Source of the DNA: Saccharothrix sp. HUAS TT1
Lineage (GTDB): Bacteria; Actinomycetota; Actinomycetes; Mycobacteriales; Pseudonocardiaceae
Assembly (NCBI RefSeq): GCF_040744945.1
Contig: NZ_CP160453.1
Location: forward strand, 806,001 to 870,000
DNA: 64,000 nucleotides
Direction of reading: 5' to 3'
Below are positions 32,882 through 40,955 of this stretch, piece after piece. The notes under the pieces are model-generated. The model made no database searches. It was not told where the DNA came from and saw only the letters and a list, made by a program, of their open reading frames with translations. The translations under genes and the position numbers were made by a program. The stretch's first letter is position 1. Every line of letters starts with the position of its first letter.

Positions 32882-33820
32882 ATGTTGCGCAAGGCTCTTC
32901 TCGCCGCACTCGCCACCACCGCCGTCAGCACCCTCGCCCTGCCGGGCCTCGCCGTCGCGGACCCCGTCCTCGGCATCCCGACGCCCTGCGTGAAGCTGTC
33001 CGACGTCACCGGCCCCGACTTCGAGGTCAAGCAGTGCGGCGTCAGCGACGTCGACCAGCACCGCGAGGGCATGGCCGCGAACGGCGGCACGCACTGCGGC
33101 CCGGCCTCGCTCTACAACGTGCTGCACTACTGGGCGCACGTGAAGAAGGCGCCGGTCGGCTGGCTCACCACCAGGGTCGGCAACATCGACCCGAAGGACC
33201 CCGCCGACTACAACATCGTCACCAACTCGATCGGCCGGATCGCCACCGACTCGCTGTGGAACGTGGAGGACGGCACCAAGTCCGGCAACCTGCGGACCGC
33301 GTTCACCGTCGCCACCAAGCCGGCGCGGGACCTGCGCTGGGAGACCGCGACCGGCGTCGTGGGCACCACGGCGGGCTCGGACTTCGCGGGTGAGCTGGCC
33401 AAGAAGCTCAACCAGGGCCCGGTGCAGATGTGGTACGGCCGCTACTCCACCGGACCGCAGAGCAGCCTGGTGCGCGGCGGCGGGCACATCGTCACGGTCG
33501 TCTCGGCCAAGGGCTCGTTCGGCGGCGACGTCGTGCAGCTCAAGCTGGCCGACCCCGGTCGGGCGGGCGACCACGGCCAGGGCGACTACCTGGGCACCCA
33601 GTCCGCGTACCAGAGCCTGGACGTCACGCTGGTGCGCCGGTCGGTGTGGGAGTACCTGCCGGTGAAGGACGACGAGGCCACGCCGGTGGACGAGAGCCTG
33701 CAGCCCGGCACCTACCGCACGGTCGAGCGCTGGGAGCTGACCGGCCCGCAGTACGTCGGCGAGACCCGTCAGCTGGTCGAGGGCTTCAACTGGTTCTGGA
33801 TGTCGCCGCCGGTCGGCTGA
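32882..33820 (+). CDS. Secreted C39/papain-like cysteine peptidase
   Basis: A 312-residue protein with a Sec signal peptide (MLRKALLAALATTAVSTLALPGLAVA) and a strong AGGAGG site. The mature part carries NGGTHCGPASLYNVLHYW (candidate nucleophile Cys with Gly-Pro), RGGGHIVTVVSAKG (candidate His) and LADPG (Asp), the order of C39-like papain-fold peptidases. Early Cys residues (PTPCVKL, VKQCGVSD) may form a disulfide. It probably acts outside the cell on a peptide; the substrate is unknown. There is a solid terminator after it and no coupled gene. Confidence 0.72.
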   Translation: MLRKALLAALATTAVSTLALPGLAVADPVLGIPTPCVKLSDVTGPDFEVKQCGVSDVDQHREGMAANGGTHCGPASLYNVLHYWAHVKKAPVGWLTTRVGNIDPKDPADYNIVTNSIGRIATDSLWNVEDGTKSGNLRTAFTVATKPARDLRWETATGVVGTTAGSDFAGELAKKLNQGPVQMWYGRYSTGPQSSLVRGGGHIVTVVSAKGSFGGDVVQLKLADPGRAGDHGQGDYLGTQSAYQSLDVTLVRRSVWEYLPVKDDEATPVDESLQPGTYRTVERWELTGPQYVGETRQLVEGFNWFWMSPPVG

Positions 33821-33835
33821 CCGGTCCGGTGAGCC

Positions 33836-33870
33836 CGGGGACCCCGTCCGACTCCCGGACGGGGGCCCCG
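33836..33870 (+). terminator. Terminator after the secreted peptidase
   Basis: A 15-bp stem (CGGGGACCCCGTCCG and its near-complement, one mismatch) with a 5-nt loop, GC-rich and without a T run, as usual in actinobacteria. Confidence 0.7.
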
Positions 33871-33925
33871 CTCGGTCGAACGCCTGTTCGACCCGTCCAC
33901 AGCTGGGGACAACCCTGTGGACAAC

Positions 33926-34468
33926 TCAGTCCTTGCTGGTCAGGGCCTGTGCACGAGCGAGCAGTTCGTCCACCGACCACTGGTCGGACGCGTGTTGTCC
34001 ACGCTTCTCCGCGACGACCTCGCCGTCCGGCGCGATGAGGAAGTCGGCGGGCAGGCCGAGCCGCCCGCCCTCGGCCCGGGGCAGCGGACGCCGGCCGCGC
34101 AGCACCGGCCCGAGGTCGCGGAGCACGCCGCGCGCCATCGCGCCCCAGGCGCGCGGGTCGAGCACCGACCGGGCCGCGGACCCCACGCCGAACTCGGCGT
34201 ACAGCCGCTTGCGCGGGTCGCCCACGACCGCGAACGGCAGGTCGGCCGCGTACGGGGCGAGTTCGGCCGCCGAGGAGTGGAACACGGCGACCTCCGCGAT
34301 GCCGTGCGCGGTGATCTCGTCGTGCCGCTGGACGATCGACCGCAGGTGCAGGTTGCACACCGGGCAGCCGGCGAACCGGCGGAACTGCAGGTGCACCAGG
34401 CGGTCCGGGTCCGGCACCCGGACCGCGCCGCCGCCGACGGCTTCCCACTCCCGTGCGTCGACCTTCAC
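33926..34468 (-). CDS. Peroxiredoxin-like (AhpC/TSA) thioredoxin-fold protein
   Basis: A 180-residue protein from a GTG at 34468 after GGGGGAG. The redox motif is AGCPVCNLHLR (CxxC) near residue 36, preceded by HLQFRRF; further on are AVFHSSAAEL, FAVVGDPRKRLYAEFGV and LPADFLIAPDGEV, the layout of the peroxiredoxin-like family (DUF899/AhpC-TSA_2-like). It likely reduces peroxides or disulfides. It is divergent from a TetR regulator, with a palindrome between them, so oxidative or chemical stress control is plausible. Confidence 0.82.
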   Translation of the reverse strand: MKVDAREWEAVGGGAVRVPDPDRLVHLQFRRFAGCPVCNLHLRSIVQRHDEITAHGIAEVAVFHSSAAELAPYAADLPFAVVGDPRKRLYAEFGVGSAARSVLDPRAWGAMARGVLRDLGPVLRGRRPLPRAEGGRLGLPADFLIAPDGEVVAEKRGQHASDQWSVDELLARAQALTSKD

Positions 34469-34506
34469 GTGCTCCCCCTCGGATCGTAAGCGTGCGGTGT
34501 ACGCCA

Positions 34507-34528
34507 ACAACGTATGCGCGTATCTTGT
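34507..34528. promoter_or_regulatory. TetR operator between peroxiredoxin and tetR genes
   Basis: A 22-bp imperfect palindrome, ACAACGTATGC joined to GCGTATCTTGT (8 of 11 base pairs match), AT-richer than its surroundings and placed between the divergent genes. It also holds TAT-like -10 elements (GTATCTTG), so binding would block both promoters. Confidence 0.6.
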
Positions 34529-34543
34529 ACGCTGTCAAGCGCC

Positions 34544-35152
34544 ATGCCACGCCCGAAGTCCCTGACCACGTCGGCACTCGCCACCGCCACGCTCGCGGTG
34601 CTCGACCGCGACGGCCTGGCGGCGCTGTCCATGCGCGCCGTCGCCGCCGAACTGGGCGTGGGCACGATGTCGCTGTACCGCTACGTCGCCGACCGGGACG
34701 AGCTGGAGGCGCTGGCGGTCGAGCAGATGATGTCGCGGGTGGACCTGAAGCCGCCGCGGGCGTTGTGGGACAAGCAGATCGCCGTCCTGGTCGAACGGGT
34801 CCGCGAGGCGATCGCCAGGCACCCCAACGCCGTGCCGCTCACGATGGCGCACCGGCACCGGTGCCCGAGCCTGCTGCGCTGGGGCGAGGCCGTGCTCGAC
34901 GTGCTGACCCGGGCCGGTTTCACCGGGGAGCAGCGGGTGATCGCGTTGCGAGCGCTGCTCGGCTACCTCATCGGCGCGACCGAGATCGAGCACCGGAGCC
35001 CGCTGCCCGGCCCCGGCACCGAGGCGATGGCGAAGCTGGGCGAGGACTACCCGCTGATGGCCGAGACCGCGGGCGTCGCGAAGAGGATCCCGCCGGACGT
35101 CGAGTTCCGCCTCGGGTTGGACGTCGTGCTGAGCGGCCTGCGCCGCCCCTGA
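34544..35152 (+). CDS. TetR-family transcriptional regulator
   Basis: A 202-residue regulator from the ATG at 34544 (MPRPKSLTTSALATATLAVLDRDGLAALSMRAVAAELGVGTMSLYRYVADRDEL), the canonical TetR HTH at residues about 8-55. The C-terminal ligand domain (TetR_C-like, EQMMSRVDLKPPRALWDKQI) has no recognised ligand. It represses the peroxiredoxin gene, and itself, if the shared palindrome is its site. An upstream start at 34514 is possible but would overlap the operator. Confidence 0.87.
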   Translation: MPRPKSLTTSALATATLAVLDRDGLAALSMRAVAAELGVGTMSLYRYVADRDELEALAVEQMMSRVDLKPPRALWDKQIAVLVERVREAIARHPNAVPLTMAHRHRCPSLLRWGEAVLDVLTRAGFTGEQRVIALRALLGYLIGATEIEHRSPLPGPGTEAMAKLGEDYPLMAETAGVAKRIPPDVEFRLGLDVVLSGLRRP

Positions 35153-35186
35153 TCACCCGCCCGCGACCCGGGGCCGCGGACCAGTT

Positions 35187-35308
35187 GTGCCACAACGGAT
35201 TTCACGCGGATCTCGTGCTGCACGGGCTCGTGCCGAACCGGATCTCGTGCCGCACGGATTCGTGCCACACGGATTTCGTGCCGCACCGGGTCGTGCCGCA
35301 GCGGGTTT
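35187..35308. repeat. Degenerate tandem repeat, unit about 16 bp
   Basis: About seven imperfect units resembling GTGCCGCACGGATTTC in direct order. They lie in the 350-bp gap between tetR and the convergent 102-residue gene, with no open frame through them. The unit differs from the 21-bp family found elsewhere in the window. The repeat is not CRISPR-like because units abut. Confidence 0.65.
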
Positions 35309-35314
35309 GTGGCC

Positions 35315-35350
35315 GGCGCGGAGGCCGAAGCCGACCTCGGCCTCCGCGCC
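35315..35350. terminator. Bidirectional terminator
   Basis: Perfect 14-bp stem (GGCGCGGAGGCCGA and its complement) with an 8-nt loop, between convergent genes. The remaining 35351-35502 has no gene I can support. Confidence 0.65.
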
Positions 35351-35502
35351 GAAACGCGACGAACACGGAGTTGCGCTCCAAGCGTGGAGTCGGCGACGTG
35401 GCGCGGCGCCGGTTCCCGCTGCGTCTCCAGGTCAGGTTCGCCGGTGAAGGGGCATCGCCTGCCCCCTCGCCCCGTCCGCCACCGCGGCGCGGACGGGAAG
35501 TC

Positions 35503-35811
35503 TCATGCGGCGCTGTCGTCGTCCGGGAGGTCCAGCAGCTCCTCCAGCACGAGCGTGGCCCGGCCGTGCCGACGCCAGGAGAACCGGCTGGGGGACAGCA
35601 CGTTCACCTCGTCGGCGGGCATCCGCATCGCGACCGCGTCGTCCTCGGTGTGCAGCCGCACGACGTCGATCACGGCGTCGTGGGCGCGCACCCCGACCAC
35701 GGCGGCCAGTTCGCCCCTGGCGTCCCGCGGGTGGAGGAACTGGAACCCGCGCGCGATCAGCTCGCGCAGCTGGAACGTCGTCCGGGAGGAGTGGTCAGTC
35801 GACGAGGTCAT
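35503..35811 (-). CDS. Small protein downstream of DUF397, unknown function
   Basis: A 102-residue protein from the ATG at 35811, which overlaps the DUF397 stop by 17 bp. It holds TTFQLRELIARGFQFLHPRD, GVRAHDAVIDVVRLHTEDDAVAMRMP and ends LLDLPDDDSAA; predicted alpha/beta, cytosolic. This position, after an XRE-DUF5753 and DUF397 pair, is commonly filled by a variable small protein. It could be an effector partner, but the family is not recognised. Confidence 0.65.
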   Translation of the reverse strand: MTSSTDHSSRTTFQLRELIARGFQFLHPRDARGELAAVVGVRAHDAVIDVVRLHTEDDAVAMRMPADEVNVLSPSRFSWRRHGRATLVLEELLDLPDDDSAA

Positions 35812-36034
35812 CGAACTCCCCGTCCCGGGCGCCGGCCACGAAGGCGGCCATCTCGGCACGGGTGTAGACGAGCGCGGGGCCTTCGGGGAACCGGGAGTTG
35901 CGCATCGCGACGTCGCCGCCGTCGAGCACCGCGAACTCGACGCAGTTGCCGATCGCATCGCTGTAGGAGCTCTTGGCCCACGTGACGCCGATCAGGTCGG
36001 CCGCGGGCATGCCGTTGTGAACCTCGGTGGCCAT
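35795..36034 (-). CDS. DUF397-domain protein
   Basis: A 79-residue protein from the ATG at 36034 (AAAGG eight bases upstream). It carries the DUF397 signature GVTWAKSSYSDAIGNCVEFAVLDGGDVAMRNSRFPEGPALVYTRAEMAAFVAGARDGEFD, with the conserved KSSYS, NCVE and the C-terminal aromatic-x-GARxGEFD. DUF397 proteins bind and modulate an XRE-DUF5753 partner, as in WhiJ-type systems of Streptomyces that control development. The partner is the next gene upstream, and the shared palindromes lie between them. Confidence 0.9.
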   Translation of the reverse strand: MATEVHNGMPAADLIGVTWAKSSYSDAIGNCVEFAVLDGGDVAMRNSRFPEGPALVYTRAEMAAFVAGARDGEFDDLVD

Positions 36035-36059
36035 CGACATCACCTTTCAAGCCAGTGAT

Positions 36060-36134
36060 GCATCTGCACGTGCATCCGGTTGTGCACGGACCGTAGCACC
36101 GGCCGGGTGCACGGGTAAATGCACGTGCAGATGC
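36060..36134. promoter_or_regulatory. TGCACGTGCA operator array
   Basis: A perfect 16-bp inverted repeat (GCATCTGCACGTGCAT at 36060-36075, complement at 36119-36134) each containing the palindrome TGCACGTGCA. Two further GTGCAC cores at 36082-36087 and 36107-36112 lie between. Four sites between DUF397 and its XRE partner make this a strong candidate for XRE-DUF5753 binding. Confidence 0.75.
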
Positions 36135-36165
36135 GGAGCGTGAATCTCCCCCGAAGGGATGAAGG

Positions 36166-37041
36166 TCAGAGCTCCGCTCGCCTCTTGGCCACCATCTGCC
36201 GGCTGCGATCGGGCGTCTCGGCGTCGACCGTGAGCCGGTCGAACACCCGGCTGTAGATCTCCAGCTCTTCGAGTTTGTCCAGGTAGAGCGCCCCGGCGAG
36301 GTGTTCGAGGTAGACGATGTCCGGCAGGTCGGGCTCGCCGAAGCGGAGCATCGCGAAGGGACCCTTGGCCGCGTAGCCGGCCAGCGGGAAGGGCACGACC
36401 TGGAGCGTCACCGGGCCGTCCTTGGTCACGCTGAGCAAGTGGTCCAGCTGGTCGGCCAGCACCTCGCGGCCGCCGATCGGCCGGAACAGCACCGATTCGT
36501 CGATCACCGCCCACACCCGCGGCGCGCCCGGCCGGGCCAGCACCTTCTGCCGCTGCATCCGCAGCGACACCCGCCGCCGCACGTCGGGCGTCACCAGGTC
36601 CGGCCGGCCGTGGCTGGCGATCGCCGTCGCGTAGTCCTCGGTCTGGAGCAGGCCCGGCACGAACTGCGTCTCGTAGATCAGGATGCGGGACGCCGCCTCC
36701 TCCAGGCCCACGTAGTCCTGGAACCAGTCGGGCATCAGGTCCGTGTACCGGTGCCACCAACCGGGCGAGTTGGACCGGCGGACCATGTCGAGGAACTTCG
36801 CCCTGGCCTCCGCGTCGTCGACCCCGTACATGGTCAGCAGGTCGTTCACGTCGCGTTCCTTCAGGCCGACGCGACCCAGCTCCATCCGGCTGATCTTCGA
36901 CTCGGAGCCGCGGATGGCGTAACCCGCGTCCGCCCGGGTGATCTCGGCGGCCTCGCGCAGCCTGCGCAACTGGGCCCCGAGCACGATGCGCAGCGCGGTG
37001 GGGCCGCTTTCCCGCTCCGGCGTGGATCCGTGAGCCGCCAT
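36166..37041 (-). CDS. XRE-family regulator with DUF5753 domain
   Basis: The 291-residue protein starts at the ATG at 37041 (MAAHGSTPE). The HTH is LGAQLRRLREAAEITRADAGYAIRGSESKISRMELGR (about residues 20-60), and DUF5753 follows (YEDYVGLEEAASRI-like DYVGLEEAASRILIYETQFVPGLLQTEDYA, then VIDESVLFRP and PFPLAGYAAKGPFAMLRFGEPDLPDIVYLE). These proteins pair with DUF397 neighbours and regulate differentiation or antibiotic genes; DUF5753 may bind a ligand. The operator array at 36060 lies between it and its partner. Confidence 0.92.
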   Translation of the reverse strand: MAAHGSTPERESGPTALRIVLGAQLRRLREAAEITRADAGYAIRGSESKISRMELGRVGLKERDVNDLLTMYGVDDAEARAKFLDMVRRSNSPGWWHRYTDLMPDWFQDYVGLEEAASRILIYETQFVPGLLQTEDYATAIASHGRPDLVTPDVRRRVSLRMQRQKVLARPGAPRVWAVIDESVLFRPIGGREVLADQLDHLLSVTKDGPVTLQVVPFPLAGYAAKGPFAMLRFGEPDLPDIVYLEHLAGALYLDKLEELEIYSRVFDRLTVDAETPDRSRQMVAKRRAEL

Positions 37042-37254
37042 CACGTTCCTCCCGACCGTCGTGACCGTCCCACCCGAACAGCGGTTGCGCCCGAGGAGGG
37101 CCAACTCGCATCGTCACTGAACGTACACCCAAGACCTTGCCCGATCAGCCGCATGCGACCCACCGACGCGATGGGCCCATACTCTTACGCTGACCGGACT
37201 GTGACGCGGTGCACAAGAGATCATCCCCCATCCCCGTAATGCGAGGTCACCACA

Positions 37255-38088
37255 ATGCCGGGTACGTCGTCGGACGCCGCCGCCCCCGTCTACATCGACA
37301 CCACCAAGGCCAGCATCGCCAGGGTCTACGACGCCTTCCTCAACGGCAAGGACAACTACGAGATCGACCGCGAGGTGCTGCGCCGGGTGCAGGACGTGGC
37401 CCCCGAAGCCGCCACGCTGGCCGTGGACAACCGCAACTTCCTCATCCGCGCCACCAGGTTCGTCGCCGGCCAGACCGGCATCACCCAGTTCCTCGACTGC
37501 GGTTCCGGCCTGCCCACCGCCGAGAACACGCACCAGGTCGCCCAGCGGATCAACCCGGACATCCGGGTCGTCTACGTCGACAACGACCCCGTCGTGCTCG
37601 CCCACGGCCGGGCGTTGCTGGAGGAGAACGACCGGACGCACTTCTCCGCGGCGGACATCTTCAAGCCGCAGGAGATCCTGAACGACCCGGTCGTGCGCAA
37701 GCACATCGACTTCGACGAGCCGCTGGCGCTGTTCCAGATGGGCACGCTGCACCACTACAACGGCACGTCGCCCACGTCGGCCGAGATCATGGCCGAGTAC
37801 ATCGAGGCGCTGCCGTCCGGCTCGTACGTGGCGATCTCGCACTTCCTCGACCCGGAGACCGAGGAGCACTCGGCCATCGCGCGGCGCATGGAGGAGACGT
37901 TCCTGCACTCCCCCATGGGCAGCGGGCGGTTCATCACGATGCGCTCGATGCTCGACCTGTTCACCGGCCTGGAGCTGGTCGAGCCGGGCGTGGTCATCTG
38001 CGCCGACTGGTGGCCGGACGGGCCGCGGCTCAAGGAGCTGGACGCGGTCAGCTACTGCATCGCGGGCGCGGTGGGCCGCAAGCCCTGA
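37255..38088 (+). CDS. SAM-dependent methyltransferase (DUF574/Methyltransf_19)
   Basis: A 277-residue protein with a Rossmann fold: FLDCGSGLPTAENTHQVAQ (SAM loop), VYVDNDPVVLAHGRALL and the block DNRNFLIRATRFVAG. The family is widespread in actinomycetes, and its members lie near regulators with unknown substrates. LARSY-like N-terminal block KASIARVYDAFLNGKDNYEID is typical. It is divergent from the XRE gene, with 213 bp between them. It ends at a strong shared terminator. Confidence 0.9.
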   Translation: MPGTSSDAAAPVYIDTTKASIARVYDAFLNGKDNYEIDREVLRRVQDVAPEAATLAVDNRNFLIRATRFVAGQTGITQFLDCGSGLPTAENTHQVAQRINPDIRVVYVDNDPVVLAHGRALLEENDRTHFSAADIFKPQEILNDPVVRKHIDFDEPLALFQMGTLHHYNGTSPTSAEIMAEYIEALPSGSYVAISHFLDPETEEHSAIARRMEETFLHSPMGSGRFITMRSMLDLFTGLELVEPGVVICADWWPDGPRLKELDAVSYCIAGAVGRKP

Positions 38089-38109
38089 CCCCGACCGTCC
38101 CGAGTGGAC

Positions 38110-38142
38110 ACCCCGGTGGCGGACGTCGTCCGCCACCGGGGT
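38110..38142. terminator. Bidirectional terminator
   Basis: A perfect 15-bp stem (ACCCCGGTGGCGGAC and its complement) with a 3-nt loop, followed by TCCCCC, lies between the convergent methyltransferase and hydrolase genes. Confidence 0.85.
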
Positions 38143-38152
38143 TCCCCCGTGC

Positions 38153-38947
38153 TCAGCGCCGGTAGAACTCGACCAGCACCGGCGCCGTCACCGCGGCCTT
38201 GACCAGGTGGGTCTGGCCGGGCAGGACGACCAGCTCGCCGTGCGGCAGGGCGTCGGCCAGGTGCCGCTGCGCGTTGCGCAGGTACGCCGGGCTCTTGCCG
38301 CCGGCGATGACCAGCGCGGGCGACCCGGCGCCGGACCAGCGGTCGGCCGGCGGCTTCGTGCCGTGCTGGAACTCGCCGACCAGCGCGAAGTCGTTCGGCA
38401 GCGTGTGCGCGACGCCCTTGAGCTTCTTCCACACCGGCATGACCCGCATCATCGCGATGAAGAAGCCGGGCGTGCCGACGTAGCGCATGAACAGCGTCAC
38501 CGCGTCGCCAGGGCGGCCCTCGGCGATCGCGCGCTCCACCCGTTCGACGAGATCGGGGTCCATCGGCGGGCGGGTGTCGTCGATCGTCATCGGCGACTCG
38601 TAGATCGCGATCCGCTCGGCCGCGACGCCCCGGTGCGCCGCCTCGGCGACCAGCGTGCCGCCGGAGGACATGCCAAACAGGTGCGCCGACCCGCCCGCCT
38701 CCTCGATCAGCGCGGCGACGTCCTCGACCTCGCGCTCGACGTCGGGCGCCGTGCCCGCGCCGCTCTCACCCCGGCCGCGCCGGTCGTAGGTGTAGACGGT
38801 GAAGTGCTCGGCCAGCGCCTCGGCCAGGGCCTTGGACGGCCCGAAGGCGCGGTAGCACAGCGCGCCGTCCACGATGATCAACGCCGGTCCGGAACCGGTG
38901 CGCGTGAAGGCGATCGCGGTGCCGTCCTTGGAGAAAACCTGTCCCAT
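38153..38947 (-). CDS. Alpha/beta-fold hydrolase
   Basis: A 264-residue protein from the ATG at 38947 (preceded by GAGGGA). Classic fold features: oxyanion-hole region IIVDGALCYR, Arg-rich YTYDRRGRGESG, nucleophile elbow LFGMSSGGTL (Ser), LVIAGGKSPAYL (Asp or equivalent acid region) and the terminal LPGQTHLV (His). It is a small serine hydrolase of unknown substrate. It is the last gene of the ArsR-SRPBCC-DUF998 operon (13-bp gap), whose regulator may respond to the same compound. Confidence 0.86.
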   Translation of the reverse strand: MGQVFSKDGTAIAFTRTGSGPALIIVDGALCYRAFGPSKALAEALAEHFTVYTYDRRGRGESGAGTAPDVEREVEDVAALIEEAGGSAHLFGMSSGGTLVAEAAHRGVAAERIAIYESPMTIDDTRPPMDPDLVERVERAIAEGRPGDAVTLFMRYVGTPGFFIAMMRVMPVWKKLKGVAHTLPNDFALVGEFQHGTKPPADRWSGAGSPALVIAGGKSPAYLRNAQRHLADALPHGELVVLPGQTHLVKAAVTAPVLVEFYRR

Positions 38948-38960
38948 CGTGCCCAGTCCC

Positions 38961-39599
38961 TCAGATCTCGGAGCGCAGCTTCGCCGCTGCGGCGGACGCC
39001 CACAGCCAACCGACCACAGCACCGCCGTACAGCAGGAGGGTGCCGAAGCCCGTGCCCAGGAAGGGCACCGGCGCCAACGACAGCACGCCCGCGACGGCGC
39101 TCGCCCGCGCCCACGGCCCGGACCACTTCTTCGCCAGCACGAAGAACGACGCCACCAGCGCCGGGAACGCGACGAAGAACGCCACGCCGTGCAGGCTCCC
39201 GTGCCAGGACAGCACCGGCGCCTGGCCCTCCGGCGCGCCGACCGGGAAGCCGAACGCCGGGTCGGCCACGAACACCCCGCCGCCGATCATGCCGACCGCG
39301 AAGACGCCGAGCAGCGCGGGGACCCACCGGCCGACCTCGCCGGTGCGGCGCGCGCCGACCGCCGCCGCCAGGAACAGCAGTCCGGTGAGGACGAAGTTGG
39401 CGATCTGCAGCCAACCCCCGTCACCCAGGGAGAGGAAGCTGAACGGGTGCCGGGTGAGGTCGAAGCCCTCCCGGGTGAACGCCTGGGCGAACCCGGTGAC
39501 GAGGTAGAGCGGACCGGCCAGGACGCCGCAGCCGAGCAGCAGCCTCGTGGTGTCGGCGCGGGCGCCGGTGGCCGTGGTGGCCGTGCGGAGGGTGGTCAT
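38961..39599 (-). CDS. DUF998 integral membrane protein
   Basis: A 212-residue protein with six predicted membrane helices (LLLGCGVLAGPLYLVTGFA, FVLTGLLFLAAAV, WVPALLGVFAVGMIGGGVFV, FFVAFPALVASFFVLA, and two more near the end). The start overlaps the upstream gene's stop by 4 bp (ATGA). DUF998 proteins are of unknown function but recur with SRPBCC-ArsR pairs in actinobacteria. The hydrolase follows after 13 bp. Confidence 0.85.
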   Translation of the reverse strand: MTTLRTATTATGARADTTRLLLGCGVLAGPLYLVTGFAQAFTREGFDLTRHPFSFLSLGDGGWLQIANFVLTGLLFLAAAVGARRTGEVGRWVPALLGVFAVGMIGGGVFVADPAFGFPVGAPEGQAPVLSWHGSLHGVAFFVAFPALVASFFVLAKKWSGPWARASAVAGVLSLAPVPFLGTGFGTLLLYGGAVVGWLWASAAAAKLRSEI

Positions 39600-40312
39600 G
39601 CCAGGTCTCCCATCCAGGTCGACCAGGCGTGCTCGTCGCGGTGGTCGTCGGCGAACACGTGGTGCATGGCGATCAGGACACCGGGACGCCCCTGGAAGAA
39701 GCGGTACACCGCGTCGGCCGTGCGGATGCCGGCGGTCTGGGCGTTGGCGAAGTAGACCACGCCGCGCTCGCCGTCCAGCTCGACGTGGTCGCCGGTGGCC
39801 GGCGCGGCGTCGAGGCCGAGCTTGCGGCCCAACCCGGCCCACAGGGCGGGCCAGTCGGACACCGCCGGGCCCATCGCGGTGAGCGGTCGGGCGGTGCGGC
39901 CGGCGAAGTGGCGCAGGTAGGTGACGAGGGTCTGCCAGAACATCTCGCCGCCCGCCGTCATGGCCTCGAACTCGTCCTCCCAGTCGTCACCGGGCAGGAA
40001 GCCGCTCGCGACCATGCGCAGCACGGTGCTGCCCCGCTCGCGGCCCTCGACCAGGAACTCGTAGGCGACGAACCGGCCGTCGGGCTCCTCGTCGCCGCCG
40101 TACGCCAGGTGCTTGCCGGGTTCCCAGGCGGTGACCCGGTGGGCGGGCGCGTAGCCGCCGAACGCCTGCCGGACGACCTCGCCCGGCTCGACCTCGTTGA
40201 CGCCCATGAACCACGAGTCGATGCCGGGGCCGGTGGCGATGGCCTCCCAGACCTGCTCCGGCGTGACGCCGGCCAGCTCGACCTCGTTGACGCCTTCGAA
40301 CGCGTGACCCAT
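39596..40312 (-). CDS. SRPBCC-domain protein (AHSA1-like)
   Basis: A 238-residue protein with a START-like SRPBCC fold: GVNEVELAGVTPEQVWEAIATGPGIDSWFMG, then AHRVTAWEPGKHLAYGG and the closing FWQTLVTYLRHFAGR, followed by a second C-terminal portion of about 90 residues of related fold (YFANAQTAGIRTADAVYRFFQGRPGVLIAMHHVF). SRPBCC domains hold small hydrophobic ligands. It follows the ArsR gene after 2 bp, the common ArsR-SRPBCC pair, and overlaps DUF998 by 4 bp. A ligand is not evident. Confidence 0.85.
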   Translation of the reverse strand: MGHAFEGVNEVELAGVTPEQVWEAIATGPGIDSWFMGVNEVEPGEVVRQAFGGYAPAHRVTAWEPGKHLAYGGDEEPDGRFVAYEFLVEGRERGSTVLRMVASGFLPGDDWEDEFEAMTAGGEMFWQTLVTYLRHFAGRTARPLTAMGPAVSDWPALWAGLGRKLGLDAAPATGDHVELDGERGVVYFANAQTAGIRTADAVYRFFQGRPGVLIAMHHVFADDHRDEHAWSTWMGDLA

Positions 40313-40314
40313 CG

Positions 40315-40899
40315 TCACTCCTCCGGGATGCTGGGGTGGACGGCCACGACGACGCGGTGCGCTCGACCGCCGGGCGCGGTCTCGTGGTGGTACTTGGCGA
40401 CCAGGCCGGTGACGGCGGCGGCCAGCTCCTCGGCGAACGCGGCGCGGTCGGCCGCGGTGGCGAAGCGGACCTCGCCGTCGAGCGCGAAGGTGGCGACCTT
40501 CTTGTCCGCCTTGGCGGCGCCGGTGAGGAGGTTGCCGACGTCGCGGACCAGCCGTGCGGCGAGGGCCAGCAGCCAGCGGGCCGACAGGCGGTCGGGCGCG
40601 CGCCCGGGGTCCGGCTGCACGGCGGCCAGCGCGGTGGGCGAGATGACGTAGGACGCGGCGGTGGCGCGCATGACCCGTTCGGTCATGTTGCCCTTGCGGC
40701 GCTCCTCGGTCAGCTCGACCAGCCCGTGCTGCTCCAGCGTGCGCAGGTGGTAGTTGACCTTCTGCCGGGGCAGCCCCACCTTGGCCGCCAGCGAGGTCGC
40801 CGAGCCCGGCTCGACCAGTTCGGCCAACAACCGCGCCCGCACCGGGTCCAACGACACCTCGGCCACGGCCGGGTCCTCGATCACTTCCACGTCGTGCAT
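40315..40899 (-). CDS. ArsR-family (winged-helix) transcriptional regulator
   Basis: The 194-residue protein from the ATG at 40899 after GGAGGG has the winged-helix region VEPGSATSLAAKVGLPRQKVNYHLRTLEQHGLVELTEERRKGNMTER (about residues 32-75). There are no Cys metal ligands, so it is of the SRPBCC-linked, non-metal ArsR type. The C-terminal half is a ligand-binding-like region. It probably represses its own four-gene operon through the inverted repeat at 40935. Confidence 0.85.
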   Translation of the reverse strand: MHDVEVIEDPAVAEVSLDPVRARLLAELVEPGSATSLAAKVGLPRQKVNYHLRTLEQHGLVELTEERRKGNMTERVMRATAASYVISPTALAAVQPDPGRAPDRLSARWLLALAARLVRDVGNLLTGAAKADKKVATFALDGEVRFATAADRAAFAEELAAAVTGLVAKYHHETAPGGRAHRVVVAVHPSIPEE

Positions 40900-40934
40900 G
40901 CCGAAACCCTCCCACCGACAACTCCCCCTGTCAA

Positions 40935-40950
40935 GACAACTTTCCTTGTC
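40935..40950. promoter_or_regulatory. Inverted repeat upstream of the ArsR operon
   Basis: GACAA-N6-TTGTC, 36 bp before the ATG, AT-richer than its surroundings. It fits a winged-helix dimer and is the only good candidate operator for the operon. Confidence 0.55.
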
Positions 40951-40955
40951 CACCC

